64,000 nt of DNA from Pseudomonas solani (lineage in GTDB: Bacteria > Pseudomonadota > Gammaproteobacteria > Pseudomonadales > Pseudomonadaceae): NCBI RefSeq assembly GCF_026072635.1, contig NZ_AP023081.1, positions 2,440,501-2,504,500 of the forward strand. Direction: 5' to 3'. The translations under genes were made by a program, and so were the position numbers. Within the stretch, counting starts at the first letter, position 1, and each line of letters begins with the position of its first letter. The notes beneath the pieces are model-generated. The model made no database searches. It was not told the origin of the DNA and saw nothing but the letters and a program-made list of their open reading frames with translations. Positions 40,085 to 50,320 of this stretch are shown here, in pieces.

Positions 40085-40539
40085 GCCTCGATAGCCGCGG
40101 CGCGCAGCGATTGCAGCGCGTCGCGGTCTTCCCTCGCCGTTCCGGCGAGCACGTCCAGCCAGCTCCAATCCTGCCCATTGGCTTCCGGCCAGGGCGCAGC
40201 GATCTCTTCCAGACGCGCCAGCAGGCGTCGCTCTGCGTCCAGCTCCAAGCGCTTCACGCCGTCGCGCAGCTCGCACAATCCCGTATCCGTCCCCGCTGCT
40301 TCACGCCATGCCTGCCTGAGCCTGCGCAAGGGTTCCACCACATCCCGTTGCCAGGGGCCGGCGATGCCTTGCAGCTGTTCCGCGCAAACGGGGTCGTAGT
40401 GGACGCCGCGCCTTCCAAGCCAGGCTGCAGCCAGTAACAGGCACACATCGGCACCCTGTTCCTGCAGGCGCAGGCAGGCGTTTTCGACGCCCGGGCGGGC
40501 GTAGAGGTCGAGGGCGAAATTCCATAGATCGGGGGGCAT
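40081..40539 (-). CDS. TIGR02444 family protein
   Basis: The protein has 152 residues. It begins MPPDLWNFALDLYARPGVEN and contains CLRLQEQGADVCLLLAAAWL, matching TIGR02444, an alpha-helical family found next to ABC-F genes in Pseudomonas. No function is known. It is divergent from the ABC-F gene by 50 bp and converges on algP with overlapping stop codons. Confidence 0.88.
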   Translation of the reverse strand: MPPDLWNFALDLYARPGVENACLRLQEQGADVCLLLAAAWLGRRGVHYDPVCAEQLQGIAGPWQRDVVEPLRRLRQAWREAAGTDTGLCELRDGVKRLELDAERRLLARLEEIAAPWPEANGQDWSWLDVLAGTAREDRDALQSLRAAAIEA

Positions 40540-40589
40540 GGCGCATACCGGGCGGTGGGGGAATGAAGCTGATAAACTCCGCCGCCATT

Positions 40590-42502
<1,913 letters not shown>

Positions 42503-42503
<1 letters not shown>

Positions 42504-43042
42504 TGGAAGACCTGGTCCTGTTGACGGCCTGGAGCGAGCCGCTGATCCGTGCGGCGCAGGTGCTCCTGGTGCTGTTCCTCGCCTGGCTCGCGCAACGCGT
42601 TCTCACCCGTGGCATCACCCGCCTCGGCGCACGTTATCCACAGCTGCCCCAGGAGCTGCTGCTGCCCCTGCGCGGTCTGCTGCGCTGGCTGATCCTCGGC
42701 AGCGCCTTCATGTTGGTGCTGGAGCGCCTCGGCGTCTCGGCCGAAGTCCTGTGGGCGGCGCTGACCGGGTTCACCGCCGTCGCCGCAGTAGCGTTCTTCG
42801 CCATCTGGAGCGTGTTGTCCAACATGTTCTGCGCGGTGCTTATCTTCTCCCTCGGGCCGTTCCGCATGGGTGACGTGGTGGAGGTGGTGGAGAGCGCCGA
42901 CAAGCCCGGTGTGAAGGGGCGCGTGGTGGCCATCAACCTCTTCTACACCACCCTGCAGGACCTCAGCGAGAACGCCGAAGGCGCGCTGGTGCAGGTGCCC
43001 AACAGCCTGTTCTTCCAGAAGGCGGTACGCCGCTGGCGCTGA
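42503..43042 (+). CDS. Small mechanosensitive channel of the MscS family
   Basis: The protein has 179 residues. Three hydrophobic segments end in a pore helix with AALTGFTAVAAVAFFAIWSV, then the start of the MscS beta domain (GPFRMGDVVEVVES, LFYTTLQDLSENAEGALVQV, PNSLFFQKAVRR). It is much shorter than E. coli MscS (286) because the C-terminal cage is missing; this short form is found in Pseudomonas at this locus. It is translationally coupled to the ABC-F gene. It probably releases solutes on osmotic downshift. Confidence 0.88.
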
Positions 43043-43121
43043 GGCGCCGACCGGGGCTGTGCAGCGCAAGGCGCAGCGGGTAGTCTGCTGGCCCCCCTTC
43101 CGTATTTCCGAGGACCACGCC

Positions 43122-43754
43122 ATGGCCATGCACACCTGGCTCGCATTCCTGGTCGCCTGCTGGGTGATCAGCCTTTCCCCTGGCGCCGGCGCCATCGCCT
43201 CCATGTCCTCGGGGCTGCAGTACGGCTTCCTGCGCGGCTACTGGAACGCCATCGGCCTGCAACTGGGCCTGGCCCTGCAGATCGCCATCGTCGCCGCCGG
43301 CGTCGGTGCCATCCTCGCCACCTCGGCCCTGGCCTTCAGCGCGATCAAGTGGTTCGGCGTCGTCTACCTCGTGTACCTGGCCGTGCGCCAATGGCGTGCG
43401 CTGCCCAGCGATCTGGCCGCCGATTCCGCCGAGCGCCCCCTGGGCCGGCCGCTGACCATGGTGCTGCGCGGCTTCCTGGTGAACGTCAGCAACCCCAAGG
43501 CGATCGTCTTCATGCTCGCCGTGCTGCCGCAGTTCATCGATCCGCACGCGCCGCTGGTGCAGCAGTACCTGGTGATGGGCGCGACCATGATCACCGTCGA
43601 CCTGATCGTCATGGCCGGCTACACCGGGCTCGCCGCCAAGGTCCTGCGGGTGCTGCGCTCGCCGCGCCAGCAGCGTTCCATGAACCGGGGCTTCGCCGTG
43701 CTCTTCGTCGGCGCCGCCGCGCTGCTGGCCACGGTGCGCCGCGTCCCGGCGTGA
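43122..43754 (+). CDS. LysE/RhtB family amino-acid exporter
   Basis: The protein has 210 residues with about six helices. The LysE signature region is SLSPGAGAIASMSSGLQYGF, and LRGFLVNVSNPKAIVFMLAV is the second conserved segment. Such proteins export homoserine, threonine, lysine or related metabolites. The ATG at 43122 is preceded by GAGGA; a second ATG lies two codons later. It is a single gene between the MscS protein and a small hypothetical gene. Confidence 0.9.
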   Translation: MAMHTWLAFLVACWVISLSPGAGAIASMSSGLQYGFLRGYWNAIGLQLGLALQIAIVAAGVGAILATSALAFSAIKWFGVVYLVYLAVRQWRALPSDLAADSAERPLGRPLTMVLRGFLVNVSNPKAIVFMLAVLPQFIDPHAPLVQQYLVMGATMITVDLIVMAGYTGLAAKVLRVLRSPRQQRSMNRGFAVLFVGAAALLATVRRVPA

Positions 43755-43842
43755 CCCAGTCGATGGCCTGAACGTGACCCGGCGCCGCGACAGCGCGGTG
43801 CCTGGGCAATAGGCTGCCGGTCTTCCCACAAGGAGCATCGGC

Positions 43843-44181
43843 ATGCCGCCATCCAACAGCCGGGACGGGGTCTACGGCGACTCGCCGGACCTCGCCATCG
43901 CACCCCTGCGTCACCCTCCGCTGGAGCAGGCCTTGAGCGCCGCCTGCAGCGAACTCGATATCCACGAAGCCTTTCTCGCCGCCCTGCGCGACCCCGCGCT
44001 CGGCCCGCAGCCGCGCTTGCTGCTGGGCGTTTCCGGCACCGATCTCGCCGGTCGCCGCCGCCTCGCCGCACTGGTCGCCGAGTTGCTGCCCGACGACCTC
44101 GAGCTCGATCTCATCGAACTGGACGACGACAGCCTGTCCCGCGCCTTGCGCGAGCGCTGCGAGGCGTTCTACCAGCGCTGA
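43843..44181 (+). CDS. Hypothetical protein, possibly related to the SseB C-terminal domain
   Basis: The 112-residue protein starts at an ATG after AAGGAG. The middle (PLEQALSAACSELDIHEAFL) and end (LLLGVSGTDLAGRRRLAALV, LDLIELDDDSLSRALRERCE) resemble the C-terminal part of enhanced-serine-sensitivity proteins, but this is a weak by-eye match. It is acidic at the C-terminus. No partner is evident; a hairpin follows. Confidence 0.7.
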   Translation: MPPSNSRDGVYGDSPDLAIAPLRHPPLEQALSAACSELDIHEAFLAALRDPALGPQPRLLLGVSGTDLAGRRRLAALVAELLPDDLELDLIELDDDSLSRALRERCEAFYQR

Positions 44182-44192
44182 GCCCAGGTCGC

Positions 44193-44222
44193 GGCAAAAG
44201 AAAAGCGGCCCGCAGGCCGCTT
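44193..44222 (-). terminator. Terminator for the lipoprotein/LpoB operon
   Basis: On the minus strand AAGCGGCC-TGCG-GGCCGCTT is followed by TTCTTTTG, four bases after the end of the gene at 44226. On the plus strand it is a weaker terminator for the gene ending at 44181. Confidence 0.8.
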
Positions 44223-44225
44223 GGT

Positions 44226-44963
44226 TCAATGCAGTATCTTCGCCGGCTCATCCGGTGGCAGCGCGCCGTAGCGGCCGTTGTCGGTGACCGCTGCCGGGCC
44301 GACGCCGAGCTGTTCCTGCAGCTGTCGCGCGACGTCTTCGCCGAGGGCCTTCGACACCTCGCGCACCACGCGCCCGCGGTTGGGGGTGACGCGCCTGTCG
44401 TTGCCCTTCACCAGCTTCACGTCCTGGGCTTCGCCCATGGCGGTGAACGCCGCCTTCACCTCGTGGGTGCGGGTGTCGATGAGGCTGAAGTCGGCCACCA
44501 GGGTCAGGCCCAGCACCGTGGAGTAGCTGTCGGTGTTGTCGATGGCGTTGACGTCCTGGCGGAAGTCGGCGTCCGAGACCGAGCCGAACAATACATAGTC
44601 CGCGCCCTGGAACTGGCCCTGGGCGATGCGCCCGATCACGTCGTGCAGGCCTTCGTTGTCGCTGGCGAAGGGGCGGCCCTGGATCAACTGGAAGGTGCCG
44701 GACTTGAGGATCTCGCCCTTGATGTCGCCGGTGAATTTGCGCAGCTCGCCGCGTTCGATGTAGCTGTAGGTACCTTCTTCTTCCGAGTAGCTGCTGGAGG
44801 CGCTGCCGGAGAAGCCGCTCACCTGCGAGGCGCTCTGGGCGTTCACCGTGTGGATGTACTCGCGGACGCGTTCCTCGTAGGCGAGGTCGGTCACCGCCAC
44901 CTTGGGGGCCGCCTGGCTGGCGAATGCCAGGCTGGCGACGAACAGGCCGATCAATGCGCGCAT
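44226..44963 (-). CDS. Periplasmic protein of the LpoB/CsgG-like accessory group
   Basis: The 245-residue precursor has a signal peptide (MRALIGLFVASLAFASQA) and no lipobox. The mature part starts APKVAVTDLAYEERVREYIH and continues with ADYVLFGSVSDADFRQDVNA and VLGLTLVADFSLIDTRTHEV. This strand pattern (VAVTDL ... ADYVLFGSV ... VADFSLIDTRT) resembles the CsgG/LpoB/FlgO fold. It is 1 bp downstream of the lpoB-like gene, the last of four genes. It probably works with the preceding lipoproteins at the outer membrane; the exact role is unknown. Confidence 0.8.
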   Translation of the reverse strand: MRALIGLFVASLAFASQAAPKVAVTDLAYEERVREYIHTVNAQSASQVSGFSGSASSSYSEEEGTYSYIERGELRKFTGDIKGEILKSGTFQLIQGRPFASDNEGLHDVIGRIAQGQFQGADYVLFGSVSDADFRQDVNAIDNTDSYSTVLGLTLVADFSLIDTRTHEVKAAFTAMGEAQDVKLVKGNDRRVTPNRGRVVREVSKALGEDVARQLQEQLGVGPAAVTDNGRYGALPPDEPAKILH

Positions 44964-44964
44964 A

Positions 44965-45558
44965 TCAACGCTCCGTGGTCTTGCGGATTTCTTTCTCGTC
45001 CATCCACTCGGCCAGGCCGCTTTCGACGTCGACCAGTTGCAGGCTGAATTTGTAGAAGACGTCCTTGTAGTCACTGCTGCGCTTGACGATTGAGCTGATG
45101 GAGCCCTCCAGGCGGTACTTGGCGGCGATCATGTTGCCGGTCTTGGCCACGGTGGAGTTCTTGTACAGCCCGCTCTGGTTCTGCAGCTTCAGCTGGTCGA
45201 CCTGGCTCTGCATGTCGGTGTTGTCGCTGGCGAAGCGGGCGGTGCCGGTCTTCATCAGCTGGGTCTTGATCGAGGTGGTGATCTCGCGGGTATCGATGTA
45301 CTCGCTGGTCTTGTTCTTCACGTCGTAGACCTGGACCACCGGGCGACCCTGGAGCACGCCGGACTGGGCCAGGGAGCGGGTCATGGATTCGGCGATCATC
45401 TGCAGGTCGGTGGAGCCGAACTCGTTGGTGATCAGTTCGACGGCCTTGCTGTCGCCGTAGCTGATGTTGCCGCCACCGAGCACCGGCGACGGGTTGTTGG
45501 AGCAGCCGGCGGCGGCCAGGGCCAGGGCGGCGATGCAAGTGGTGCGGACAAGGCGCAT
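44965..45558 (-). CDS. lpoB: LpoB-like outer-membrane lipoprotein (penicillin-binding protein activator)
   Basis: The 197-residue precursor has the lipobox ALAAAGCSNN. The LpoB pattern follows: DLQMIAESMTRSLAQSGVL, VVQVYDVKNKTSEYIDTREI, TSIKTQLMKTGTARFASD, AKYRLEGSISSIVKRSS and YKFSLQLVDVESGLAEWMDE with the closing KEIRKTT. In E. coli LpoB activates PBP1b; in P. aeruginosa the activator described for PBP1b is a different protein, LpoP, so the partner here is unclear. Third gene of the COG3014-ycfL-lpoB operon. Confidence 0.87.
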   Translation of the reverse strand: MRLVRTTCIAALALAAAGCSNNPSPVLGGGNISYGDSKAVELITNEFGSTDLQMIAESMTRSLAQSGVLQGRPVVQVYDVKNKTSEYIDTREITTSIKTQLMKTGTARFASDNTDMQSQVDQLKLQNQSGLYKNSTVAKTGNMIAAKYRLEGSISSIVKRSSDYKDVFYKFSLQLVDVESGLAEWMDEKEIRKTTER

Positions 45559-45580
45559 GGGAATACTCGCTTTCTCGTGA

Positions 45581-45940
45581 TCAGTCGGGGGTGTTCATTT
45601 CCAGGCGGAAGTCGGTCGCCTTGGGCACCGGCGCGATGGCCGGCAGGTAGGTGGTCTGGGTGCCGTAGATGGGCAGGGCCTTCCAGCTTTCCTCGTCGGC
45701 GACGGGGAAACCGTCGCTGTCCAGCCAGGCGAAGCGGTAGTAGAGGGTGCGGTTATGGCTGGAGGTGTTGGTCAGCTTCACCTTGACGGTGAGGAAGCCG
45801 TTCTCACGGGCGACCCGCATGGTGTCCACTTCGATGTCTTCCACATCGCCCATGGGCGCCACCTTGCTGGAGGCGGTTTCGCGGCTGGAGCAGCCGGCGA
45901 GCAGGGCCAGGGCGAGCCCGGCGACGAGCAGCTTGCGCAT
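45581..45940 (-). CDS. YcfL family lipoprotein (DUF1425)
   Basis: The 119-residue precursor has the lipobox LALLAGCSSR. The mature domain LTVKVKLTNTSSHNRTLYYR, FAWLDSDGFPVADEESWKAL is the YcfL immunoglobulin-like pattern. In enterics ycfL lies directly next to lpoB (ycfM), and here the same pairing is kept. Function is unknown, but the shared operon suggests a role in the same envelope process. Confidence 0.88.
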   Translation of the reverse strand: MRKLLVAGLALALLAGCSSRETASSKVAPMGDVEDIEVDTMRVARENGFLTVKVKLTNTSSHNRTLYYRFAWLDSDGFPVADEESWKALPIYGTQTTYLPAIAPVPKATDFRLEMNTPD

Positions 45941-45949
45941 GTGTGTTCC

Positions 45950-47344
45950 TTAGGGAGTCTGGTTGCTGGCCAGGGTACGTGGGCCAGGTAGGGTCGGGGT
46001 GACGGCGCCCTGGGCGTAGACCTGGCCGGCCACCATCCGCAGCGGGACCACCTGGTGGGGCCGATCGATCTTCAGGGTGAATTCGCGCACGCCATAGGCG
46101 GTGGGCAGGGCCAGGCGGTGTTCGCCCATGGCCAGGCGCACCCGCGCGACGCTGATGCTGCCGGGCAGGGTGCGCCAGGTGCGTTCGTCGGCCCCTTCGC
46201 TGGCCACCGACATGATGCCCACGGCCAGGCTGGCCAGGGGGTTGCCGTTGTCGTTGAGCTGCTTCTGCAGGGCGCCCCGGGTCACCGCGCGGATGGTGGT
46301 GCGGAGGATGATGCCGGGCATGTCGTCGCGCAGGGCACGGTGCGACATGGCGCGCAGGCTGCTGAGTTCGGTGAGGGCGGCGGGCGCGCCATCCACCTCG
46401 ATGAAGCCCGGTGTCAGGGTGCTGGTGTCGTCGCGCAGCAGCGGGAAGGACAGGGTGCTGATGATCATCCCGGAGTCCAGAGGCACCGGCAGCGGGATGC
46501 GCAGCGAGTCGCGGGCCGGCGCCAGGCCGCTCTGCAGCACCAGCAGCACGTCGCTGCCGGCGTCTGCGGCGGGCGTGGCGTCCAGGTCCAGCAGGGCCTG
46601 TTCCAGCAGCGGGGTGCCGGGGCGCAGTTCGGCGGCCTGGCGGTAGCCGGGAGCGGCCAGGCCCTTCTCGCCCAGGGCCTCGTAGACGAAGCCGGCGAGG
46701 TAGTGGCTGAAGGCGCTCTGGTAGCTGTTCTTCAGGTTGACCACCTCGGGGGCGTCGAGGGAGGCCACCGGGTAGCCGCGCAGGTCTTCGAAGCGGGTGC
46801 TGATGCCCTGGCGCTCGGCTTCCTCTTCGCTGTCGAGGTACTGCTGGTCGCGCAGTTCGGCGATCAGCGCTTCGCGTTCGTGGGTCTTTCGGATCTCGGT
46901 GCGCGCGGCGTCGAAGTCGTTCAGCGCCAGGTCGTTGAGGGCCATCTGAGTGGTGAGCATCACCTTCTCGTAGTCGTAGCCCTGGTAGCGGCGGACCCGG
47001 TCGTTGGCCAGGTAGGCGCCGGCCTCGGCCAGGTAGCGGCCGGGGTCGGCCTTCATCGCCTCTTCCCACTGGAAGATGATGCCGTCGGCCTGGCGCCAGG
47101 CCTTCTGGCTGGCCGCCAGGTCACCCTTCGAGCGCAGCAGTTCGCCCTTCTCGAACCAGTAGAGAAGGTCCTTGTCGGCGCTGTCGTTGTTGGCTTCCAG
47201 CACGCCCAGTGCGGCATCGACTTCGCCGCGGGCGAGGTGCTGGCTGGTCTCGGTGAGTTCGTGTTCGTAGCTGCGGAAGGCCGAGCAGCCGGCAAGCTGC
47301 AGGGCGAAGCAGACCGCCAGGGCGGTAACGGCGCGGGATGCCAT
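45950..47344 (-). CDS. COG3014 family lipoprotein
   Basis: The 464-residue precursor has the lipobox LQLAGCSAFR. It has a helical, TPR-like N-terminal half (AALGVLEANNDSADKDLLYW, GDLAASQKAWRQADGIIFQW) and a C-terminal beta-rich part (VREFTLKIDRPHQVVPLRMV). COG3014 proteins usually occur with LpoB/CsgG-like and YcfL genes, exactly as here. It is the first gene of the four-gene operon, divergent from yaiI. Role is unknown; a periplasmic scaffold at the outer membrane is plausible. Confidence 0.86.
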   Translation of the reverse strand: MASRAVTALAVCFALQLAGCSAFRSYEHELTETSQHLARGEVDAALGVLEANNDSADKDLLYWFEKGELLRSKGDLAASQKAWRQADGIIFQWEEAMKADPGRYLAEAGAYLANDRVRRYQGYDYEKVMLTTQMALNDLALNDFDAARTEIRKTHEREALIAELRDQQYLDSEEEAERQGISTRFEDLRGYPVASLDAPEVVNLKNSYQSAFSHYLAGFVYEALGEKGLAAPGYRQAAELRPGTPLLEQALLDLDATPAADAGSDVLLVLQSGLAPARDSLRIPLPVPLDSGMIISTLSFPLLRDDTSTLTPGFIEVDGAPAALTELSSLRAMSHRALRDDMPGIILRTTIRAVTRGALQKQLNDNGNPLASLAVGIMSVASEGADERTWRTLPGSISVARVRLAMGEHRLALPTAYGVREFTLKIDRPHQVVPLRMVAGQVYAQGAVTPTLPGPRTLASNQTP

Positions 47345-47617
47345 GTGTTCCTCGTCGAGTCCTTGATACTGCCAACCGTTTCCGGCTGATCCAGGCGTGC
47401 ACTGGCATGTAGCGGCGTCCTGCCAATCCCCCGCGGGGCCTCCCTCGGGACCCGAAGGTGCGGGAAGGGCGGGCGATTATAGGGGGATTTCGGCGAAAAT
47501 AGCTGGCGCAATGAGATCATTTTGACCTTGCCCAGGCTGCGGCATGGTGGCGCAGCGAGCGGGCCAGGGTGGCGGCTGGCATACTGCGCGCCCGCCACTT
47601 TTCCGGAGCCCAAGCCC

Positions 47618-48070
47618 ATGCGTGTGTGGATCGACGCCGACGCCTGCCCCCGTGCCGCCAAGGACCAGGTCATCAAGTTCGCCCTCAAGCGCAAGTTCGA
47701 GGTGGTGCTGGTGGCCGGGCAGAGCCAGGTGAAACCGGCCTTCGCCTGCGTGCGCCTGGTGGTGGTGCCGAGCGGGCCGGATGCGGCGGACGATCACCTG
47801 GTGGAGCAGGCCGAGCCCGGTGACCTGGTGATCTGCAGCGATGTGCCGCTGGCCGATCGCCTGGTGAAGAAGGGGGTGGCGGCGCTCGACCCCCGTGGCC
47901 GGGAGTTCGACGAGCGCAACATGGGTGAGCGACTGGCGGTGCGCAACCTGTTCACCGACCTGCGCGACCAGGGGCAGATGGGCGGCGGCCAGGCGGCCTA
48001 CAGCGAGAAGGACCGCCAGGCCTTCTCCAATTCGCTGGATCGGTTGCTCACACGCCTCAGCCGGGGCTGA
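47618..48070 (+). CDS. YaiI/YqxD family protein (UPF0178, NYN-like)
   Basis: The protein has 150 residues. It begins MRVWIDADACPRAAKDQVIK and has the conserved DLVICSDVPLADRLVKKG, ALDPRGREFDERNMGERLAV and GQAAYSEKDRQAFSNSLDRL. The acidic residues form a PIN/NYN-like pocket, so a nuclease role is suspected but unproven. The start at 47618 is the family start; the open frame upstream is not used. Confidence 0.92.
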   Translation: MRVWIDADACPRAAKDQVIKFALKRKFEVVLVAGQSQVKPAFACVRLVVVPSGPDAADDHLVEQAEPGDLVICSDVPLADRLVKKGVAALDPRGREFDERNMGERLAVRNLFTDLRDQGQMGGGQAAYSEKDRQAFSNSLDRLLTRLSRG

Positions 48071-48082
48071 GGCCGGAATCCC

Positions 48083-48553
48083 TCAGCCGCAGAGGTAGGT
48101 GCCGGTGCCGACCGCCACCAGGGTGCCGTCGTCGGCGTGCAGTTCCGAACGCACCACCGCGACCTTGTTGCCCGAGCGCAGCAACACCGCCGTGGCGGTG
48201 AAGGAGCGGCCCCGCCCCGGACGCAGGTAATCGATACGCAGGTCGATGGTGCCCAGCTTGGACAGGCGCTCCATGCGCTCACCCGTGGACAGGCCTTGAT
48301 GCCGCTCGAAGGCGCCGATCAGCGCCATGGCGCCGCCGGTGACGTCCAGCAGCGAGGAGATGACCCCACCGTGAAGGATGCCGTGGACGAAGTTGCCTAT
48401 CAGTTCGTCCTTCATCGGCAGGTGCATGGTCACCTGCTCCTGCGACAGCTCGCCCAGCTGGATGCCGAGCACCTGGTTGAAGGGGATGCGTTCGAAGAAG
48501 CGTCGGACCGCCTGTTGCAGTTCCGGGGTCAGGACGAATTCGTTGTCGCTCAT
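48083..48553 (-). CDS. PaaI-type hotdog thioesterase
   Basis: The protein has 156 residues. The hotdog central motif GNFVHGILHGGVISSLLDVT contains the HGG loop, followed by TIDLRIDYLRPGRGRSFTAT and RSELHADDGTLVAVGTGTYL. It probably hydrolyses an acyl- or aryl-CoA; the substrate is unknown. The start at 48553 gives MSDNEFVLTPEL. It lies downstream of elbB on the same strand. Confidence 0.9.
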   Translation of the reverse strand: MSDNEFVLTPELQQAVRRFFERIPFNQVLGIQLGELSQEQVTMHLPMKDELIGNFVHGILHGGVISSLLDVTGGAMALIGAFERHQGLSTGERMERLSKLGTIDLRIDYLRPGRGRSFTATAVLLRSGNKVAVVRSELHADDGTLVAVGTGTYLCG

Positions 48554-48689
48554 GCTGCACCTGCATCTCGGTCGAAAAGGCGACGCTGACGCAGCGCGGG
48601 GCGCTTGAACAGGGGCGCGGCCCAAATGGCACGCGGATTGGCGGGAGCGGCTTGCAGAGGCGGGCGACCGGGGCCGCCCGCCTGCGCCG

Positions 48690-49355
48690 TCAATGGTCGG
48701 CGTGGGTCAGTTCCAGCACGCGGTCGACCAGCTTGTAGATGCCCGAGGCGGCTTCGCTGATGGACTGGGCGAGCATGTAGGCAGGGGTGGTGACCAGCTT
48801 GCGCGGCTTGTCCTCGACTATCTCGCTGACCACGCACTCGACGTGTTCGGCGCCCATCTTCTGCAGCGCGCTGGCGGTGTCGGCGTCGTCGCCGATGGTG
48901 CAGATCACGCCTTCGCCGTAGATCTTCGCAGCCATGGCCGGGGCGATGCAGATCAGTCCCACCGGCTTGCCGGCGGCGGCGAAGCCCTGGGCGGCGGCCA
49001 GCACGTCGGGCTGCACGCTGCAGTCGGCGCCGTTGATGGCGAAGTCGGAGAGGTTCTTCGCCGCACCGAAACCGCCGGGGATGATCAGCGCATCGAAGTC
49101 CTCGGCCTTCAGCTCACGCACGTCCTTCACCGCGCCACGGGCGATGCGCGCGGATTCGGTGAGCACGTTGCGGCTCTCCGGCATCTCTTCGCCGGTGAGG
49201 TGGTTGATCACGTGGTGCTGGGCGATGTTGGGCGCGAAGCACTGTGCCTGTGCACCCCGTTGGTCCAGGCGCAGCAGGGTGATCACGCTTTCGTGGATCT
49301 CCGCGCCGTCGTACACGCCACAGCCGGAAAGGATCACAGCAACTTTTTTGTTCAT
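48690..49355 (-). CDS. elbB: ElbB glyoxalase-like protein (isoprenoid biosynthesis protein, DJ-1/PfpI family)
   Basis: The protein has 221 residues. KKVAVILSGCGVYDGAEIHE is the ElbB start, FDALIIPGGFGAAKNLSDFA carries the DJ-1 glycine motif and KPVGLICIAPAMAAKIYGEG holds the nucleophile cysteine in LICIAP. ElbB has weak glyoxalase activity; a role in isoprenoid synthesis was inferred genetically. It is 13 bp downstream of the alpha/beta hydrolase. Confidence 0.93.
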   Translation of the reverse strand: MNKKVAVILSGCGVYDGAEIHESVITLLRLDQRGAQAQCFAPNIAQHHVINHLTGEEMPESRNVLTESARIARGAVKDVRELKAEDFDALIIPGGFGAAKNLSDFAINGADCSVQPDVLAAAQGFAAAGKPVGLICIAPAMAAKIYGEGVICTIGDDADTASALQKMGAEHVECVVSEIVEDKPRKLVTTPAYMLAQSISEAASGIYKLVDRVLELTHADH

Positions 49356-49368
49356 AGCGTTCTCCGCT

Positions 49369-50202
49369 TCACTGGGCCGCCTTCAGGGTCTCCTGGAGGA
49401 ATGCCTGGGCATGCTGGTGGGCATCCTTGGCCAGCCTGGGTTGGTAGGTATTCAGGTCGCTGCGCTGATCGAAAACATGGTCGGCTCCGCCATATTGCAC
49501 CAGTTGCAGTTGTTCGAAATCGAGCGCGTCCATAGCTGATAGACACTGAAGGTGGTCAGTGATTCTGTCCTTGCCACCGAGAAACATCAGCACCGGCAGG
49601 TCACGTCCCTTGCCCTGGCGCAGGTGCGCGGGGAACCCGCAGTAAGGGTAGAAGGCGATGGCGCCGCGCACACCGTCCAGCGCCTGCTGGCCGATGCCGG
49701 GGAAACCGTGGCCGGCGGCGCCGTCGTAGGCCAGGGCGTCGAGGATGCTCCAGCCGCCGTGGGAGTAGCCGAGCAGGGCCATGCGCTGATGGTTCAGCTG
49801 GGGCATGGCGCGGGCCAGGTCGAGGGCGGCGTAGACGTCCAGGGCGCGTTCGTTGCCCCACAACTGCTTGCCGTCGCACACCGGGTGCCAGTCATCGATG
49901 CCCCGGGCGGCCAGGCTGTCGACGAACAGCAGGGCAAAGCCGTGGGGCAGCAGCCAGTCGCTGACGTTACGCACGAAGCCGGGGCTCTGCCCGCTGCAAC
50001 CGTGGAACACCAGCACGGTGGGGAACGGGCCTTCACCCTCGGGGGTGAACAGGCTGACGTGGGGCGCGAGGCGGGTTTTCGCCGCCGCCAGGTCGTCGGC
50101 GGCCGGCAACAGCGCGGCGCGATAGGGATAGAGTCCCAGGAGGGCGGCTGCGGCGATCAGGATCAACAGGATGGAGAGCGTGCGTCTTGTGGTTATGCGC
50201 AT
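49369..50202 (-). CDS. Dienelactone-hydrolase-like alpha/beta hydrolase, membrane-anchored or secreted
   Basis: The protein has 277 residues. A hydrophobic N-terminal segment (LSILLILIAAAALLGLY) is a signal anchor or signal peptide. The alpha/beta hydrolase core has the oxyanion region VLVFHGCSGQSPGFV, the nucleophile elbow LLGYSHGGWS and the C-terminal acid and histidine regions (LMFLGGKDRITD, YGGADHVFD). A dienelactone-hydrolase-like assignment fits the length and order; the substrate is unknown. Upstream of elbB on the same strand. Confidence 0.87.
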   Translation of the reverse strand: MRITTRRTLSILLILIAAAALLGLYPYRAALLPAADDLAAAKTRLAPHVSLFTPEGEGPFPTVLVFHGCSGQSPGFVRNVSDWLLPHGFALLFVDSLAARGIDDWHPVCDGKQLWGNERALDVYAALDLARAMPQLNHQRMALLGYSHGGWSILDALAYDGAAGHGFPGIGQQALDGVRGAIAFYPYCGFPAHLRQGKGRDLPVLMFLGGKDRITDHLQCLSAMDALDFEQLQLVQYGGADHVFDQRSDLNTYQPRLAKDAHQHAQAFLQETLKAAQ

Positions 50203-50320
50203 GTGTCGTCATATGCCGGTTGGGCTGGCATGCGGCGCCAGGGGCTCCGGGGAGGCACGGGCGTAGCATCGAGCCTGGCAATCCTAGTCCCTTGATCGGC
50301 ATAACGATACGGCTGACATC

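Noticed and set aside
38210..40276. A 688-codon minus-strand frame joining the FKBP gene to sequence antisense to algP, with Gly/Ser/Arg-rich repeats.
   Set aside because: The upper part is the complement of the KPAA-coding repeat and has no start signal of its own; the FKBP has a clear signal peptide beginning at 38851.
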